NCBI RefSeq assembly: GCF_035555955.1
Contig: NZ_DATMGA010000016.1
Coordinates: 226,056 to 290,055, forward strand
Origin: Eoetvoesia sp035555955
GTDB taxonomy: Bacteria; Pseudomonadota; Gammaproteobacteria; Burkholderiales; Burkholderiaceae_B
Direction of reading: 5' to 3'
Length of the DNA stretch: 64,000 bases
Below are positions 8,991 to 17,697 of this stretch, piece after piece (the first letter of the stretch is position 1; the number at the start of each line of letters is the position of its first letter). The notes beneath the pieces are model-generated. The model made no database searches. It was not told the origin of the DNA and worked only from the letters and a program-made list of their open reading frames with translations. Position numbers and translations under genes: made by a program.

Positions 8991-9185
8991 ACGCCCTCCA
9001 TTTTCGAGATTGCTCTCGATTTTTGTATGGTTTCACAAGAAAAAACTGTCCGCCATCGGGACAAACCATTATCGTGAGGACTCTCGAAATTAGGTGTCGC
9101 CGTACGAACGATGCAATCGGACGATGCTTGCCGGCGTCGGCCGGCGCATTATGTCTGTTGGCCGACTCAGGCGCGAGGGGAGGGG

Positions 9186-9638
9186 CTATTCGTCTTCGTG
9201 ATACGCGACGCCGCGTCTTACCACGATGGGCACCGCGCCCAATTGCTTTTTGGCGACCCATTGGGCCAGAGAGGCATCCAGGTAGTCGGTGTGGCCGGGA
9301 AACCAGCGGGCCAGCTCGGTGGCCAGGCGGCGGGCTTCGGCGGGTTCGCCGCCGTTCGCCACGTAGTTTTCAACGTCGCGCATGGATTTCAGCACCGCTG
9401 CGTGCTCGTTGCTATGGCATTCCGTGGCGGGGAAGGCCGTTTTTTTCATCCAGCCTTCTTCCTGCGAGAAGTGATGCTCGGTATGGGTGATAAGCTGCCG
9501 CAGACTTTCCAGAAGGGCTTCGTCCGGCCCGCGCAGCATGGCTCCGACGATATCGACGAACTCGCGGTGCGTTTCGTCCATGGGGCCGTAGCCCGCCAGG
9601 AAGGCATCAGTCCAGATAAGGTCTTCGGTAGCTATCAT
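9186..9638 (-). CDS. Bacteriohemerythrin
   Basis: Single-domain hemerythrin of 150 residues with a di-iron O2-binding site. All seven canonical ligands are found with correct spacing: His24, His56, Glu60, His75, His79, His116 and Asp121, in the order H...HxxxE...HxxxH...HxxxxD. A C-terminal tail of about 20 residues follows the four-helix bundle. There is no signal or membrane segment, so it is cytoplasmic. Bacterial hemerythrins store or sense O2 or protect iron enzymes; its value near an oxygenase-rich region is plausible but unproven. It is divergent from the ABC importer genes. Confidence 0.9.
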   Translation of the reverse strand: MIATEDLIWTDAFLAGYGPMDETHREFVDIVGAMLRGPDEALLESLRQLITHTEHHFSQEEGWMKKTAFPATECHSNEHAAVLKSMRDVENYVANGGEPAEARRLATELARWFPGHTDYLDASLAQWVAKKQLGAVPIVVRRGVAYHEDE

Positions 9639-9905
9639 GATTGTCTCTGGGGCCTGCAGGGCGGCTGGCCGTATTTGCGCAGTTGATTATTGCACAATCA
9701 TAGCAAAATCAAGGCGCTTCGATTGCTGTTGTAGTCAACGGCGATACCAGCCATCGCCGCCCGCGTCGATTAAGGGTTAACCCCAGATGTCTGAAATCTA
9801 CCGGTTTGAGACGGCTTTTGGCATGTTCTTTGCCGCTGCCGATTGCTTTAATACGCAACGATGCACGCAAGGCAACGTAAAACAATCACTCTTATGGGGG
9901 ACGAC
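9639..9905. promoter_or_regulatory. Divergent intergenic region, hemerythrin and ABC importer
   Basis: This 267-bp region must hold promoters for both directions. It contains a 10-bp perfect palindrome, GGGTTAACCC, at 9774-9783 and an AT-rich patch near 9685-9715. The ABC receptor start at 9906 is preceded by a GGGGGA Shine-Dalgarno. No further gene is seen. Confidence 0.35.
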
Positions 9906-11123
9906 ATGCAGATAAGCAGGAGACAATTCCTGGGCTACGGCCTGGGCGGTGCCGCGGGTTCGCTGGTGGGCGGGCTCGGGTTTCCTTCGGCCAGCCTGGC
10001 GGCCGACACGATCAAGGCCGGGGTGTTACTGGATCTCTCCGGCCCCCTGCAGCTTTATGGCCACGTCAAGGCGCAGTGCCTGGAGCTGGCGACGGAAGAA
10101 ATCAACGCCAAGGGCGGTTTGCTGGGTAAAAAGATCGAGCTTGTGAAATACGACACGCAGTCCAATAACCAGCTGTACGGCCAGTATGCTCAACAGCTTG
10201 CGCTGAAGGATAGGGTGGCCGTAGTGCACGGAGCCATTACCAGCGCGGCGCGCGAAGTGGCAAGGCCGGTGCTGGCGCGGGCCAAAACCTTGTATATCAT
10301 GAACATGATCAACGAAGGCCCCGAAGGCGCGTGCGACCGCAATATGTTCACCACGGGCCCCACGCCGCAGCAATTGCTGAACAACCTGATTCCCTACATG
10401 ATCAAAAAACATGGGAAGAAAGTGTACATATTGGCCGCCGATTATATTTTCGGCCAGTTGTCCGCCAAGTGGGCTGAACGCATCGCCAAGGAAAACGGCG
10501 GCGAGGTCGTGGGCCTGGATCTGTTTCCCATGGACGTCGACAAATTTGGTTCCACCATCGGCAAGATACAGGCCGCCAAGCCCGACTTTGTCTTCAATGT
10601 GTTCGTCGGCCCGGCCCATGCGGCGTTCTATGGGCAATGGGCGTCGGCGGGCATGAACAAGCGCATTCCCATGGCTTCGCACACCATCGGCGATTCGGGC
10701 GAGCAGTTGCGTATGCCTCCTGATGTCAGCGAGGGTATCGTTACTGTCAAAAATTACTTCGACGAGCTCGACACGCCCGCGAGCAAGGCGTTTATCGAGC
10801 GCTTCAAAAAACGGTTCGACGACTATACCTATGTCGGTTCTTTGGGCGTGGCCGACTACCAGGGCATGCTGTTGTGGGCCGAGGCGGTCCGCAAGGCGGG
10901 TTCGGTGGATCGCAGGAAAGTCATCGAAGCATTCGAGTCGGGGATCGCCATCGACGGCCCCAGCGGCAGGCTGGCCTCGCATCCAGCCACGCATTACTGC
11001 ACTATGGACATGTACCTGGCGGAAATCCAGAACAGCCGGTTCAAGGTGCAGGAGTCCTGGAAGCAGGTTCCCCCGGTAAGCGCCGGCGACGATAGCTGCG
11101 ACGTGTTGAAGATGCCGCTTTGA
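9906..11123 (+). CDS. ABC transporter substrate-binding protein (urea/amide type, Tat signal)
   Basis: 405-residue periplasmic receptor of the Peripla_BP_5/6 family. The frame is open from 9861, but the ATG at 9906 is chosen because of the GGGGGA ribosome site and because it begins a twin-arginine signal (MQISRRQFLGYG), with cleavage likely near ASLAAD. The mature part starts with IKAGVLLDLSGPLQLYG and includes LELATEEINAKGGLLGKKIE, typical of urea/short-chain amide receptors (UrtA/FmdD/AmiC group). Two permeases, two ATPases and an amidase follow, supporting import of an amide. The ligand is not defined. Confidence 0.87.
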   Translation: MQISRRQFLGYGLGGAAGSLVGGLGFPSASLAADTIKAGVLLDLSGPLQLYGHVKAQCLELATEEINAKGGLLGKKIELVKYDTQSNNQLYGQYAQQLALKDRVAVVHGAITSAAREVARPVLARAKTLYIMNMINEGPEGACDRNMFTTGPTPQQLLNNLIPYMIKKHGKKVYILAADYIFGQLSAKWAERIAKENGGEVVGLDLFPMDVDKFGSTIGKIQAAKPDFVFNVFVGPAHAAFYGQWASAGMNKRIPMASHTIGDSGEQLRMPPDVSEGIVTVKNYFDELDTPASKAFIERFKKRFDDYTYVGSLGVADYQGMLLWAEAVRKAGSVDRRKVIEAFESGIAIDGPSGRLASHPATHYCTMDMYLAEIQNSRFKVQESWKQVPPVSAGDDSCDVLKMPL

Positions 11124-11180
11124 TCTCCTCGAAAGCAAGCACGGCAAGATAGCGTTTTATACAAGAAGCAAGGAGTATCC

Positions 11181-12047
11181 ATGGATCTAGCCATGTTGGC
11201 TGGCATACAAATCCTGTATGCCATAGCCAGTCTGTTCCTGATCAGTGTCGGTTTGGCCATCATCTTCGGGATGATGGGCGTCATCAATTTCGCCCATGGC
11301 GAATTTCTGATGCTGGGCGGATTCGCCTTTATCTTGTCCGTGCGTGCCGGAGTGAATTTCTGGGTGGCCATGTTCGTGGTGGCGCCGCTGGCGGTGGCGT
11401 TTATCGGCGTTGTCATCGAGCGCCTCATCATCCGCCACCTGTATGGCCGCATCGTCGAGACCATATTGGCCACCTGGGGGCTCAGCCTGCTGCTCATCGG
11501 TCTGGCTTCGTCGCTTTTCGGCTATTACCAAATGGGCGTCAGCCCGCCACTGGGCAGCGTGCAAATCGGCGCCTATCAAGAGGGCGGGTATACCTTCTTC
11601 GTGATCGGCGTGGCCGTGGCGGTCGCGGTGGGCCTGTATTTTTTGCTGCGCCACACGCCATTCGGCCTCATCGCGCGCGGCACCATGCAAAGCGCCGACA
11701 TGGCCAGCGCCCTGGGCGTCAACGTCAAGCGTGTCTATTCTGTGACTTTCGGCATCGGCGCTGCGCTGTCGGGCCTGGCCGGCGCCATTTTCGCGCCATT
11801 GACGGGGGTTCTGCCGATTAGCGGGCTTACCTATATCGCCAAGGCGTTCATCACCGTCATTCTGGGCGGAGCCCTGCCATTGACCGGTGCGGCGCTGTCG
11901 TCGGCGTTGTTGGGAACAGTCAGCCAGGCCACGACACTCGTCAGCACATCCGTGCTGGGCGAGGTCATGCTCCTGGTTACGGCTATCGTACTGCTGCGGG
12001 TATTGCCTTCGGGTATTACGGGCAGATTCTTCAAGCGAGGCATCTGA
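11181..12047 (+). CDS. HAAT ABC transporter permease (LivH/UrtB type)
   Basis: 288-residue inner-membrane permease with about eight hydrophobic segments. LivH-family markers are visible: IFGMMGVINFAHGEFLMLGG near residue 30 and ARGTMQSADMASALGVNVKRV near residue 170, the loop that contacts the ATPase. An AAGGAG site precedes the ATG. Its stop overlaps the next start by one base (TGATG at 12046-12050), so the two permeases are coupled. Confidence 0.9.
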   Translation: MDLAMLAGIQILYAIASLFLISVGLAIIFGMMGVINFAHGEFLMLGGFAFILSVRAGVNFWVAMFVVAPLAVAFIGVVIERLIIRHLYGRIVETILATWGLSLLLIGLASSLFGYYQMGVSPPLGSVQIGAYQEGGYTFFVIGVAVAVAVGLYFLLRHTPFGLIARGTMQSADMASALGVNVKRVYSVTFGIGAALSGLAGAIFAPLTGVLPISGLTYIAKAFITVILGGALPLTGAALSSALLGTVSQATTLVSTSVLGEVMLLVTAIVLLRVLPSGITGRFFKRGI

Positions 12048-13057
12048 TGTGCGAAGTAAAAAGCCCGGGATTCTGGTGGGCGGCCATTGTGGCGCTGGCT
12101 CTGGTTTTCGGCATTCCATTGTTTGCCGAAACCTACACGCTGTATACCCTTACCGTCTTTGCCATTATGGCCGTACTGGCCCTCAGCTTGGGGCTGGTCT
12201 GGGGGGTGGGAGGTATATTGGCCCTGGGCCAATCGGCCTTTTTCGGCATCGGTGCCTATGTCTATGCGTTGATTGCTGTCAATATGGGCGATAGCACCTG
12301 GGCCTTGGCCGCGTCGGTGCTGATGCCGGTTTGCGTGGCGGCGCTGCTTGGCTATTTCACGTTTTTCGGGCGTATCAGCGATGTGTATTTTGCCGTCATT
12401 TCGCTGACCATACCATTGATCCTGCTCAGCCTGATCAACAGCGCCTCAGGGCCGGCCTATCAGTTCGGCAAGGCGCATTTGGGCGGGTATAACGGCATAC
12501 CCGGCGTGCCGCCCTTGAACAATCCCTTCGACCTCAGCGATGTCCTTGGTTTCGACGGCATGTACTACGCCTCGGCGCTTGTCCTTGTCGCCGTATACCT
12601 GGTTCTACGCATCTTGGTGCGCAGCCGGTTCGGCCGGGTGGTCGCGGCCGTGCGCGAAAATGAATTGCGCGCCGAACTGCTTGGCTATGACGTGCGCTAC
12701 TACAAGCTGGGTGTGTTCTGCATCGGCGCGGCTATCGCCGGGCTGGCGGGAGCCCTTTATGCCGCATGGGGCGCGTCCGTCGGGCCGACCGCTTTTTCGC
12801 TTTCTTTTTCGGCGCAGATCGTGATCTGGGTATTGCTGGGAGGCATGGGAACGTTGCTGGGCCCCATCTTGGGATGCTTTGTCGTCCAGGCCTTGTCCAC
12901 ATGGCTGGGCAGCGCCAGCGGCGTCAGCCCCGAAATCGCGCTGGGCCTGCTTTTCATTGCGGCCGTCCTGCTGGTTCCCAGCGGCATCGTGCCGTCCATC
13001 CAGCAGCATCTTCGCCGGCGCAGGCCGGCAGGCCTGGTCAGCAAGGAGACGCCATGA
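12047..13057 (+). CDS. HAAT ABC transporter permease (LivM/UrtC type)
   Basis: 336-residue second permease. It has the LivM pattern: MAVLALSLGLVWGVGGILAL followed by GQSAFFGIGAYVYA near residue 60, then VAAVRENELRAELLGYDV around residue 200 (ATPase coupling loop). The C-terminus is basic (RRRRPAG). It forms a heterodimeric channel with the preceding permease. The stop overlaps the next gene's ATG by four bases (13054-13057). Confidence 0.9.
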   Translation: MCEVKSPGFWWAAIVALALVFGIPLFAETYTLYTLTVFAIMAVLALSLGLVWGVGGILALGQSAFFGIGAYVYALIAVNMGDSTWALAASVLMPVCVAALLGYFTFFGRISDVYFAVISLTIPLILLSLINSASGPAYQFGKAHLGGYNGIPGVPPLNNPFDLSDVLGFDGMYYASALVLVAVYLVLRILVRSRFGRVVAAVRENELRAELLGYDVRYYKLGVFCIGAAIAGLAGALYAAWGASVGPTAFSLSFSAQIVIWVLLGGMGTLLGPILGCFVVQALSTWLGSASGVSPEIALGLLFIAAVLLVPSGIVPSIQQHLRRRRPAGLVSKETP

Positions 13058-13773
13058 TTCTCCAGACGCATGATTTGTGGCGCACATTCGGCGGAGTCGC
13101 CGCTGTTTCCGGCATCAACTTCAATCTCAAGAAGGGCGAATTGCGATGCCTCATTGGGGCAAACGGGGCAGGCAAGAGCACCTTCTTCAAAATGCTGACC
13201 GGCCAGATCAAGCCCACCTCCGGCCGTATCACGCTGTTCGGCAAGGACGTGACCAATCTGCCTTCGCATGCGATCGCCCGCATGGGGGTCGGGGTAAAGA
13301 CGCAGGTTCCCAATCTTTTCAACGGCCTTAGTGTCCGGGAAAACCTGTTCATGTCGGCGCAGCGCGTCATGGGGCGCAAGCCGGCCCTCGAGGCGGTCGA
13401 TGCCATGCTGGAAAAAATCCACATGACGGCGCATGCGCAGACACTTGCCGGCAAGCTTGCGCATGGCCATCGCCAATGGGTCGAGCTGGGCATGATCCTG
13501 ATCAGCGGGCCTCAACTGGTGCTGCTGGACGAGCCCGCGGCGGGAATGACGGCGGGCGAGGTCGAGCGCACCATTGCCTTGCTCAACGAACTGCGCGGCC
13601 AGCGAACATTCATCATTGTCGAGCACGACATGCACTTCATCCGCCGCATTGCCGAGAAAGTAACGGTATTCCATCGCGGGCGGGTCCTGGTCGAGGACAC
13701 GATGGAAGCGGTCGTGCGCAACACGGAAGTGCGCGATGCCTATCTGGGGCAGCACGGCAAGGAGGCGCGATGA
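13054..13773 (+). CDS. HAAT ABC transporter ATP-binding protein (LivG/UrtD type)
   Basis: 239-residue ATPase. Walker A is GANGAGKS (about residues 36-43) and Walker B is LVLLDEPAAGM. The signature loop is LAHGHRQWVELGM instead of LSGGQ; this LxHGxxQWxE form is characteristic of UrtD-like subunits and supports a urea/amide-type system. The switch His is in IVEHDMHF. The open frame extends to 12766, but the ATG at 13054 overlaps the permease stop and gives standard length. The next ATPase starts at 13770, again overlapping by four bases. Confidence 0.9.
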   Translation: MILQTHDLWRTFGGVAAVSGINFNLKKGELRCLIGANGAGKSTFFKMLTGQIKPTSGRITLFGKDVTNLPSHAIARMGVGVKTQVPNLFNGLSVRENLFMSAQRVMGRKPALEAVDAMLEKIHMTAHAQTLAGKLAHGHRQWVELGMILISGPQLVLLDEPAAGMTAGEVERTIALLNELRGQRTFIIVEHDMHFIRRIAEKVTVFHRGRVLVEDTMEAVVRNTEVRDAYLGQHGKEAR

Positions 13774-14498
13774 GCGGTGAAATCTTGATGCGCGTATCGG
13801 GGCTGTGCGCTGGGTACGGCTCCATCCCCATTTTGCGGCAAATCTCTTTTCAGATAGGGGAGGGGGAAATAGTCGGAGTATTGGGCCATAATGGCATGGG
13901 CAAGACTACGCTCATGAAAGCTCTGGCCGGGCTCCTGCCTGTGACCGACGGCCAGCTCCTCATGTGCGGGCGCGACGTGGCGCATGCGGCTCCTCATGTG
14001 CGGGCGCATCAGGGGCTGGGGTATGTGCCGCAGGGGCGAGATATCTTCGGGTCGTTGACGGTGCGCGAAAACCTTGCCATCGGCGCGGCGGCGGCGGGCC
14101 TCAACCGCGAGCGTGCCATCGAGCGTTCGGTCAGCGACTTTCCGGTTCTGGAACGTCTGCTCGACCGTAAAGGCGGCGCGCTCAGCGGCGGCGAACAGCA
14201 GATTCTTGCCTTGGCGCGCGCGCTTTGCGGTGAACCCAAGGTGCTGTTGCTGGACGAACCCACCGAGGGTATACAACCCTCCATCGTCGAAGAGATCGAA
14301 GACCACCTTTTGCGCCAGGCACAAGAAAAATCACTGGCTGTGGTGGTGGTGGAGCAGGACGTCGGGTTTATCGGCGCCATTGCAAGCCGGGTGTTGTGGC
14401 TGCAAAAAGGCGAAATAGTCAAAGAATTGTTGCCCGGCCAATTGCTCGACCCCGACACGGTGGACGAATTCATCGGCCTTGAAGGCACGCAAGCTTGA
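13770..14498 (+). CDS. HAAT ABC transporter ATP-binding protein (LivF/UrtE type)
   Basis: 242-residue second ATPase. It has Walker A GHNGMGKTT, Q-loop VPQGRDIF, signature LSGGEQQ, Walker B VLLLDEPTEG and the LivF/UrtE-typical EGIQPSIVEEIE. The GHNGMGKTT and GRDIF forms are shared with UrtE. It pairs with the preceding UrtD-like subunit. The amidase start codon lies 41 bp downstream, so importer and amidase are likely one operon. Confidence 0.9.
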   Translation: MSGEILMRVSGLCAGYGSIPILRQISFQIGEGEIVGVLGHNGMGKTTLMKALAGLLPVTDGQLLMCGRDVAHAAPHVRAHQGLGYVPQGRDIFGSLTVRENLAIGAAAAGLNRERAIERSVSDFPVLERLLDRKGGALSGGEQQILALARALCGEPKVLLLDEPTEGIQPSIVEEIEDHLLRQAQEKSLAVVVVEQDVGFIGAIASRVLWLQKGEIVKELLPGQLLDPDTVDEFIGLEGTQA

Positions 14499-14539
14499 AC
14501 AGGGCCGAGCGCCCGTTATATAAATCGGAGATACAAACC

Positions 14540-15925
14540 ATGGCGGAAAATTTGTGGGGATTGACCGCGCAGCAGATGCGCAAACTCGTGCAGAGCCGGG
14601 AGGTCAGTCGCGTCGAGTTGGTGCGGGCGCATCTGGATCGCCTTGAAAACGTCAATTCCAGCATCAATGCGGTGGTCGAGCCGCGAGCCGATCAAGTGCT
14701 GGCCGAAGCCGAGGCCGCCGACCGGAATCATGCAGATCGCTCGGGGCTTGCGCTGGACGGCATTCCCCTTAGCATCAAGGATCACTTCGATGTCCAGGGC
14801 ATGAAGCATACCGAGGGCCTGCCCGCACTTGCCGATGTCCGCTCGCCCGCCGACGAGGTGGTGATCCAGCGTCTCAAGGCAGCCGGCGCAATGATCATCG
14901 GCAAGACCAACCAGCCCGACCTCCAAATCCGCTGGAACACCATCAGCCATTTATATGGCGCCACGCGCAATCCACGCAATCTTGAAAACACCGCCGGTGG
15001 TTCGTCGGGGGGCGATGCGGCCGCCGTCGCGGCGGGCATGGCTCCGATTGGCCTGGGCCTGGATTACGGCGGATCCATCCGGGTGCCGGCGACGTTTTGC
15101 GAAATCTACGGCTTGCGTCCTTCGGCGGGGCGCACGCCCGCGGTGCCGTCGCTGCCGCCGTTCGACAGTCCGCCGACCGTCGACTTGATGGCATCCATCG
15201 GGCCCCTGGCGCGTTGTGTGGAAGACCTGTGGTCGGCATACCAGGTTATCGCCGGTGCGCATCCTGCCGACCCCGCGACCTTGCCCATTCCGGTTTCCCG
15301 CTCTGAACCCGGAGCCGTCCGCCCGCGTGTGGCGCGGATGGTCGATCAGACGGGAGCCAAGGTTTCTCCCGAAATCGTTGCTCGCCTGGATGCGGTGGCC
15401 CGTATTTTGCAGGAGGCCGGGTATGAGGTGGTGGACGCCGCCATTCCCAACGCGCGGCGCGCTCCGGAGGTCTGGGCGGAGCTTATCGGCACCGAGCTGA
15501 TGGAGGCAGGCATGCCTGTGTTCGGGGACAAGCTGGGCGAAAGCAACCGGCAGCATATTGAAGCGCTGTTTGGCATCTATAGCTTGGGCAAAGACAGCCG
15601 GCGCTTCATTCAGGCCTTCGAAGAGCGCCGCAAAATCGTTCGCGAAGCGGCTTTGTGGATGGAGGGGTATCCGTTGGTGCTTTGCCCTGTGGCGGGCATG
15701 CCCACGCCATCGCTCGCGTTCGATCATCTGCTCGACAAAGCGCAAACTCTGCATCTGTTCGACCAGATGCGCAATATCCCTTGGGTAAATCTGATGGGTA
15801 TTCCCAGCGTGGCCTTGCCCAACGGCATACAGATCGTGGGCCGGCGGTTCCACGAGGCGCAGGCGCTTGAGGCCGCCGCCGCGGTAGAGCGGGTTATCGG
15901 GGCGGCATCCGTAGCCGCGCTGTAG
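14540..15925 (+). CDS. Amidase (amidase signature family)
   Basis: 461-residue amidase-signature hydrolase cleaving a C-N amide bond. The Ser-cisSer-Lys triad is complete: Lys80 in LSIKDHF, Ser155 in AGGSSGGD and nucleophile Ser179 in DYGGSIRVPA. A TTG at 14495 is in frame, but the ATG at 14540 has a GGAG site and starts the domain normally (MAENLWGLTAQQMRKL). It lacks the partner subunits expected of GatCAB, so it is a catabolic amidase rather than the tRNA amidotransferase. Its place after an amide-type importer suggests it hydrolyses the imported substrate. Confidence 0.9.
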   Translation: MAENLWGLTAQQMRKLVQSREVSRVELVRAHLDRLENVNSSINAVVEPRADQVLAEAEAADRNHADRSGLALDGIPLSIKDHFDVQGMKHTEGLPALADVRSPADEVVIQRLKAAGAMIIGKTNQPDLQIRWNTISHLYGATRNPRNLENTAGGSSGGDAAAVAAGMAPIGLGLDYGGSIRVPATFCEIYGLRPSAGRTPAVPSLPPFDSPPTVDLMASIGPLARCVEDLWSAYQVIAGAHPADPATLPIPVSRSEPGAVRPRVARMVDQTGAKVSPEIVARLDAVARILQEAGYEVVDAAIPNARRAPEVWAELIGTELMEAGMPVFGDKLGESNRQHIEALFGIYSLGKDSRRFIQAFEERRKIVREAALWMEGYPLVLCPVAGMPTPSLAFDHLLDKAQTLHLFDQMRNIPWVNLMGIPSVALPNGIQIVGRRFHEAQALEAAAAVERVIGAASVAAL

Positions 15926-15945
15926 CCGCTCTCTGTATCGCATAA

Positions 15946-16878
15946 GTGGGCGCCTCCGCACAAGGCAGCCGCAACGGCAGCGTCTCCCCGACGGGAGGCG
16001 CTGCCGACGGCCCGCCATTCATTCATTACGACGACCGCCTTCCCGGCGGCGATCTGCGTTTCCTGCACGTAGAGAGAATTTCGACGCGCGTCCGCAAATA
16101 CAACTGGGAGCTGTTCCCCCATCGCCATCGCGATCTGTTCCAGATGGTCGTGCTGCAGACGGGATGCGGGCATTTCAATTTCGACTTGTCGGAGGACACG
16201 TTCGAGGCGCCTTCCATTGTTCTGGTGCCGCCGCTGGTGGTGCACAGTTTTCGTTATGACCCCGGGGCGGCGGGCCAGATTCTGACGGTTTCCGACAGCT
16301 ATATTCATGAGCTGGCCCGTTTTGCGGGCGAACCGCAATTGCCGGAAATGCTGATGCATCCCATGGTGCATGCGCTGCACGAGGCGGGCCGCGATCTGGC
16401 GCATATCGAAACGGCATTGAAAACCATAGGCGACAACCTGTCATCAGCGCGTCGGGGCCGGGGCGCCATTCTTTCGGCCAATCTTCTGGCTATTTTGGGT
16501 CTGCTTTCCCGATATGCGCGCGAAGAACTGGCTCCAGGCTCCGAAACGAAGCGCCGGAGCCAGCTGTACGCCGATTTCCGCGAGTTGCTCGAGCGGCATT
16601 ACCGCGAGCAGCTTCCTATTGCCAGCTACGCGGGCATGATGGCGGTCACCGAAAGAACCCTGCACCGGGCATGCCGCGAGGTGGCGGGGGAGTCGCCCCT
16701 GAAGATCGCGCATCGCAGAATGGTTCTGGAAGCGCAGCGGCTGCTGCTGTATTCCAGCCTTACCGTCAGCGAGATTGCCTATTATCTGGGATTCAAGGAT
16801 CCCTCTAATTTCAGCCGCTTTTTTGTCGATAACACCGGCGAGCCCCCGCAGGTCTTTCGGCGGGCCCGCTTGGGCTGA
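15946..16878 (+). CDS. AraC family regulator (PobR-like)
   Basis: 310-residue regulator with an N-terminal cupin (FPHRHRDLFQMVVLQTG around residues 56-72, then IVLVPPLVVHSFRY) and a C-terminal AraC HTH pair (LPIASYAGMMAVTERTLHRA, then LTVSEIAYYLGFKDPSNFSR). The LVPPLVVHSF region and layout resemble PobR-type activators of aromatic acid genes. The start is uncertain: the only in-frame candidate before the cupin is GTG 15946, which has no clear Shine-Dalgarno, and a strong hairpin (15975-16006) sits inside the first 20 codons. It lies 20 bp after the amidase and likely controls the importer/amidase operon. Confidence 0.82.
   Translation: MGASAQGSRNGSVSPTGGAADGPPFIHYDDRLPGGDLRFLHVERISTRVRKYNWELFPHRHRDLFQMVVLQTGCGHFNFDLSEDTFEAPSIVLVPPLVVHSFRYDPGAAGQILTVSDSYIHELARFAGEPQLPEMLMHPMVHALHEAGRDLAHIETALKTIGDNLSSARRGRGAILSANLLAILGLLSRYAREELAPGSETKRRSQLYADFRELLERHYREQLPIASYAGMMAVTERTLHRACREVAGESPLKIAHRRMVLEAQRLLLYSSLTVSEIAYYLGFKDPSNFSRFFVDNTGEPPQVFRRARLG
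15975..16006 (+). promoter_or_regulatory. Strong RNA hairpin in the araC leader
   Basis: A 14-bp stem (one G-U pair) with a four-base loop CGAC spans these bases, just after the amidase stop. No T-run follows, so it is not a standard terminator. It falls within the predicted first codons of the AraC gene and may slow read-through or affect its translation. Confidence 0.45.
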
Positions 16879-16991
16879 GCATAGCCGCGGCATATGCGGC
16901 CGCTGGCGCTCATGCGTTTCTTCTTTGCTCACGGCTGTGAAATCGTTGCTAGAATTAGGCCAAAGAAGTTGATATACCTGCGAGGCAAACA

Positions 16992-17519
16992 ATGACGAAG
17001 CAAGCGTCGGACGAGTCGCTGACCGATCTTTATATTCAGCCTGGGCATCTGTTGCGCCGGGCGCAGCAAATTTCCGCGTCGATTTTCCACGATGAGCTCG
17101 GCCAGTTCGTCACCCCCATCCAGTACGCGATCTTGCGCATTCTTATCGAGCATCCGGGAATCGACCAGGTTTCGTTGGCGGGGCTGGTTGCCATGGACAC
17201 TTCAACCGCTGCCAGCGTAGCGATCCGGCTCGAAGAAAAAAAGCTGCTCGTCCGCCACATCGATCCCAACAACCGCCGCCAGCGGGCGCTTTACCTTACG
17301 GACGCCGGCAAAGAGCTGTTGCAGCGCACGGGCGAGGGCATTGCCCGCCTGCATGACCGATTGTTCGAGGGTTTTACCGAGGAAGAGGAAGCAACCTTCA
17401 TGGAGTTGCTGCAAAAACTGGTGCATATCAACAACTTTCAAAGCCGCGCGCCCTTGTCCCGCCTCAAGGCCGGGCCGGCTGTCGCCCGCGAAGCCGACAC
17501 CAATCAAGCTGAAATCTAG
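16992..17519 (+). CDS. MarR family transcriptional regulator
   Basis: 175-residue MarR protein. The winged HTH is at about residues 35-100: VTPIQYAILRILIEHPGIDQ, then LAGLVAMDTSTAASVAIRLE (recognition helix), then the wing HIDPNNRRQRALYLTDAGKE with the conserved D-x-R-x(3-4)-L-T pattern. A GAGG site precedes the ATG. The vanA gene begins 178 bp downstream, making MarR the likely local regulator of vanAB. Classical VanR regulators are GntR-type, so this would be a different control scheme. Confidence 0.87.
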   Translation: MTKQASDESLTDLYIQPGHLLRRAQQISASIFHDELGQFVTPIQYAILRILIEHPGIDQVSLAGLVAMDTSTAASVAIRLEEKKLLVRHIDPNNRRQRALYLTDAGKELLQRTGEGIARLHDRLFEGFTEEEEATFMELLQKLVHINNFQSRAPLSRLKAGPAVAREADTNQAEI

Positions 17520-17531
17520 GGAAAACCCTAG
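17516..17531. promoter_or_regulatory. Inverted repeat over the marR stop codon
   Basis: CTAGGG-AAAA-CCCTAG, a perfect 6-bp inverted repeat with a 4-base spacer, overlaps the MarR stop and lies 167 bp before vanA. It could be a protein site or a small hairpin. Confidence 0.3.
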
Positions 17532-17569
17532 TAGATATATATCCATGCAAGGGTAAAAATAACCTTAGG

Positions 17570-17583
17570 TTCAGTGCACTGAA
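17570..17583. promoter_or_regulatory. 14-bp palindrome upstream of vanA, candidate MarR operator
   Basis: TTCAGTGCACTGAA is a perfect 14-bp palindrome located 114 bp before the vanA ATG, in the only gap between marR and vanA. Size and symmetry fit a MarR-dimer site. No experimental evidence is available here. Confidence 0.5.
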
Positions 17584-17697
17584 TGTTGGTTGCGGCAAAT
17601 GCGCCGCCACGCCGCGGGCAGTGCATAATGGATAAAGATTTCCGATGACTGCGGTTGCATGGCAAGTCCGGTCGTTTCTACTTTTTGCGAGGCAACT

